Shown: positions 4,991-5,380 of the stretch, piece by piece
How positions within the stretch are numbered: the stretch's first letter is position 1
Layout: each line of letters starts with the position of its first letter
NCBI GenBank assembly: GCA_023440105.1
Contig: JAEXSY010000539.1
Span: forward strand, 1 to 5,380
Reading direction: 5' to 3'
DNA length: 5,380 nucleotides
Origin: Bacillota bacterium
Lineage (GTDB): Bacteria > Bacillota > Clostridia > Clostridiales > Clostridiaceae
Translations under genes and position numbers: made by a program
The notes under the pieces: generated by a model
Told to the model about the DNA's origin: nothing
The model's input: only the letters and a program-made list of their open reading frames with translations
The model's database searches: none

Positions 4991-5380
4991 TTATTTTTCC
5001 TGGCTATCCTTTTCTATTGATTCAGTTTTGTAGATGAATTTTACGTTTCCGTCCATATTATCAGAAATTCCTGAGAAGGACTTGTAGTCCTTAGATACAT
5101 CGCTGGTAGCTTTAATTCTAGTAATTAAACCAGAGACATCGCCATCAACTGCCTGGACAAGTTTTTCTATTCCCTCTTCATTGAACTTAACTAGTCCATC
5201 TGAAAGCTTCATGGCTCCATCCTTTAACTGTGATACACCATCTATCAGTGCTCCACTACCCTCCTGAAGAGTTTTAATTCCTTCAGAAAGAGTAGCTGCT
5301 CCTGCTGCTGCAGCTGAGGTTCCTTTCTTTAGCTCTGAGGCACCAGCTCGTAAATCATTACTTCACTGGCTGCTGTTTCA
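4991..5380 (-). pseudogene. C-terminal part of an xxxLxxG heptad-repeat envelope protein (YhgE/Pip- or MMPL-like), apparently frameshifted
   Basis: From 5362 down to the TAA at 4993-4991 the minus strand encodes 123 residues. They show regular xxxLxxG heptads: SNDLRAG, ASELKKG, IKTLQEG, SGALIDG, VSQLKDG, AMKLSDG. A soluble tail follows (NEEGIEKLVQAVDGD, then DYKSFSGISDNMDGNVKFIY, then a charged end). Such repeats occur in the extracytoplasmic part of YhgE/Pip-type and some MMPL-like membrane proteins of Firmicutes; which one cannot be decided from this fragment, and no membrane segment is visible. The ATG at 5212 is internal: the heptads run unbroken through it and its only Shine-Dalgarno-like GGAG is 2 nt away. 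The frame meets TGA at 5365-5363 and again at 5380-5378, with no start codon between 5362 and 5213. The neighbouring frame reads ETAASE from 5379 to 5362, so a one-base deletion near 5363 is likely. It could also be a sequence error. Confidence 0.5.

Noticed and set aside
4991..5212. A 73-residue gene starting at ATG 5212
   Set aside because: The heptad repeats continue in frame upstream to 5362, and the only Shine-Dalgarno-like sequence is 2 nt from this ATG, so it is an internal methionine of a larger broken or partial gene.
1..5380. tRNA, rRNA, CRISPR array, insertion sequence or phage attachment site
   Set aside because: I read both strands for cloverleaf-like segments, regularly spaced repeats, transposase motifs and terminal inverted repeats and saw none.

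Overview
The window looks like a chromosomal segment of a low-GC Firmicute, most likely a clostridium. The sequence is AT-rich, with AGA and ATA codons common. Nearly every gene has a strong GGAGG-type ribosome binding site, and some starts are GTG or TTG. The protein families (stand-alone ECF transporter operon, MerR/GyrI regulator, SH3b surface protein, xxxLxxG heptad protein) fit that group. This is an inference from composition and content; no phylogenetic marker is present.

Layout. Bases 2-616 (+) are the 3' part of a MerR-family regulator with a GyrI-like ligand-binding domain, whose DNA-binding head lies left of the window. A hairpin at 643-666 separates it from a convergent four-gene operon on the minus strand. 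Read 5' to 3' on that strand, the operon encodes an ECF S component (3755-3150), the EcfT scaffold (3131-2355), a consensus EcfA ATPase (2367-1495) and a second ATPase with a degenerate signature motif (1508-708). The first two genes are 18 bp apart and the rest overlap by 13-14 bp. The operon therefore encodes a complete, self-contained energy-coupling-factor uptake system. Its substrate cannot be read from the sequence.

The 192-bp divergent region 3756-3947 holds no gene. It carries three copies of TGTA(A/T)TA, including a perfect 13-bp inverted repeat, over the likely transporter promoter, plus a likely -10 for the rightward genes. Rightward lie a membrane-anchored SH3b protein (3948-4361) and a GNAT acetyltransferase (4386-4916), 24 bp apart and probably cotranscribed. 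A strong bidirectional hairpin (4923-4960) ends them. The right edge (4991-5380, minus) is the C-terminal part of a heptad-repeat envelope protein whose reading frame appears broken near 5363.

Three of the four ECF starts should be placed inside the longest open frames, because the Shine-Dalgarno sequence lies within the apparent N-terminal extension. The most interesting items are the S component of unknown specificity with its candidate operator array, the degenerate signature of the second ATPase, and a well-formed internal ribosome binding site between the two halves of the MerR protein. I did not find an unmistakably new type of system here.
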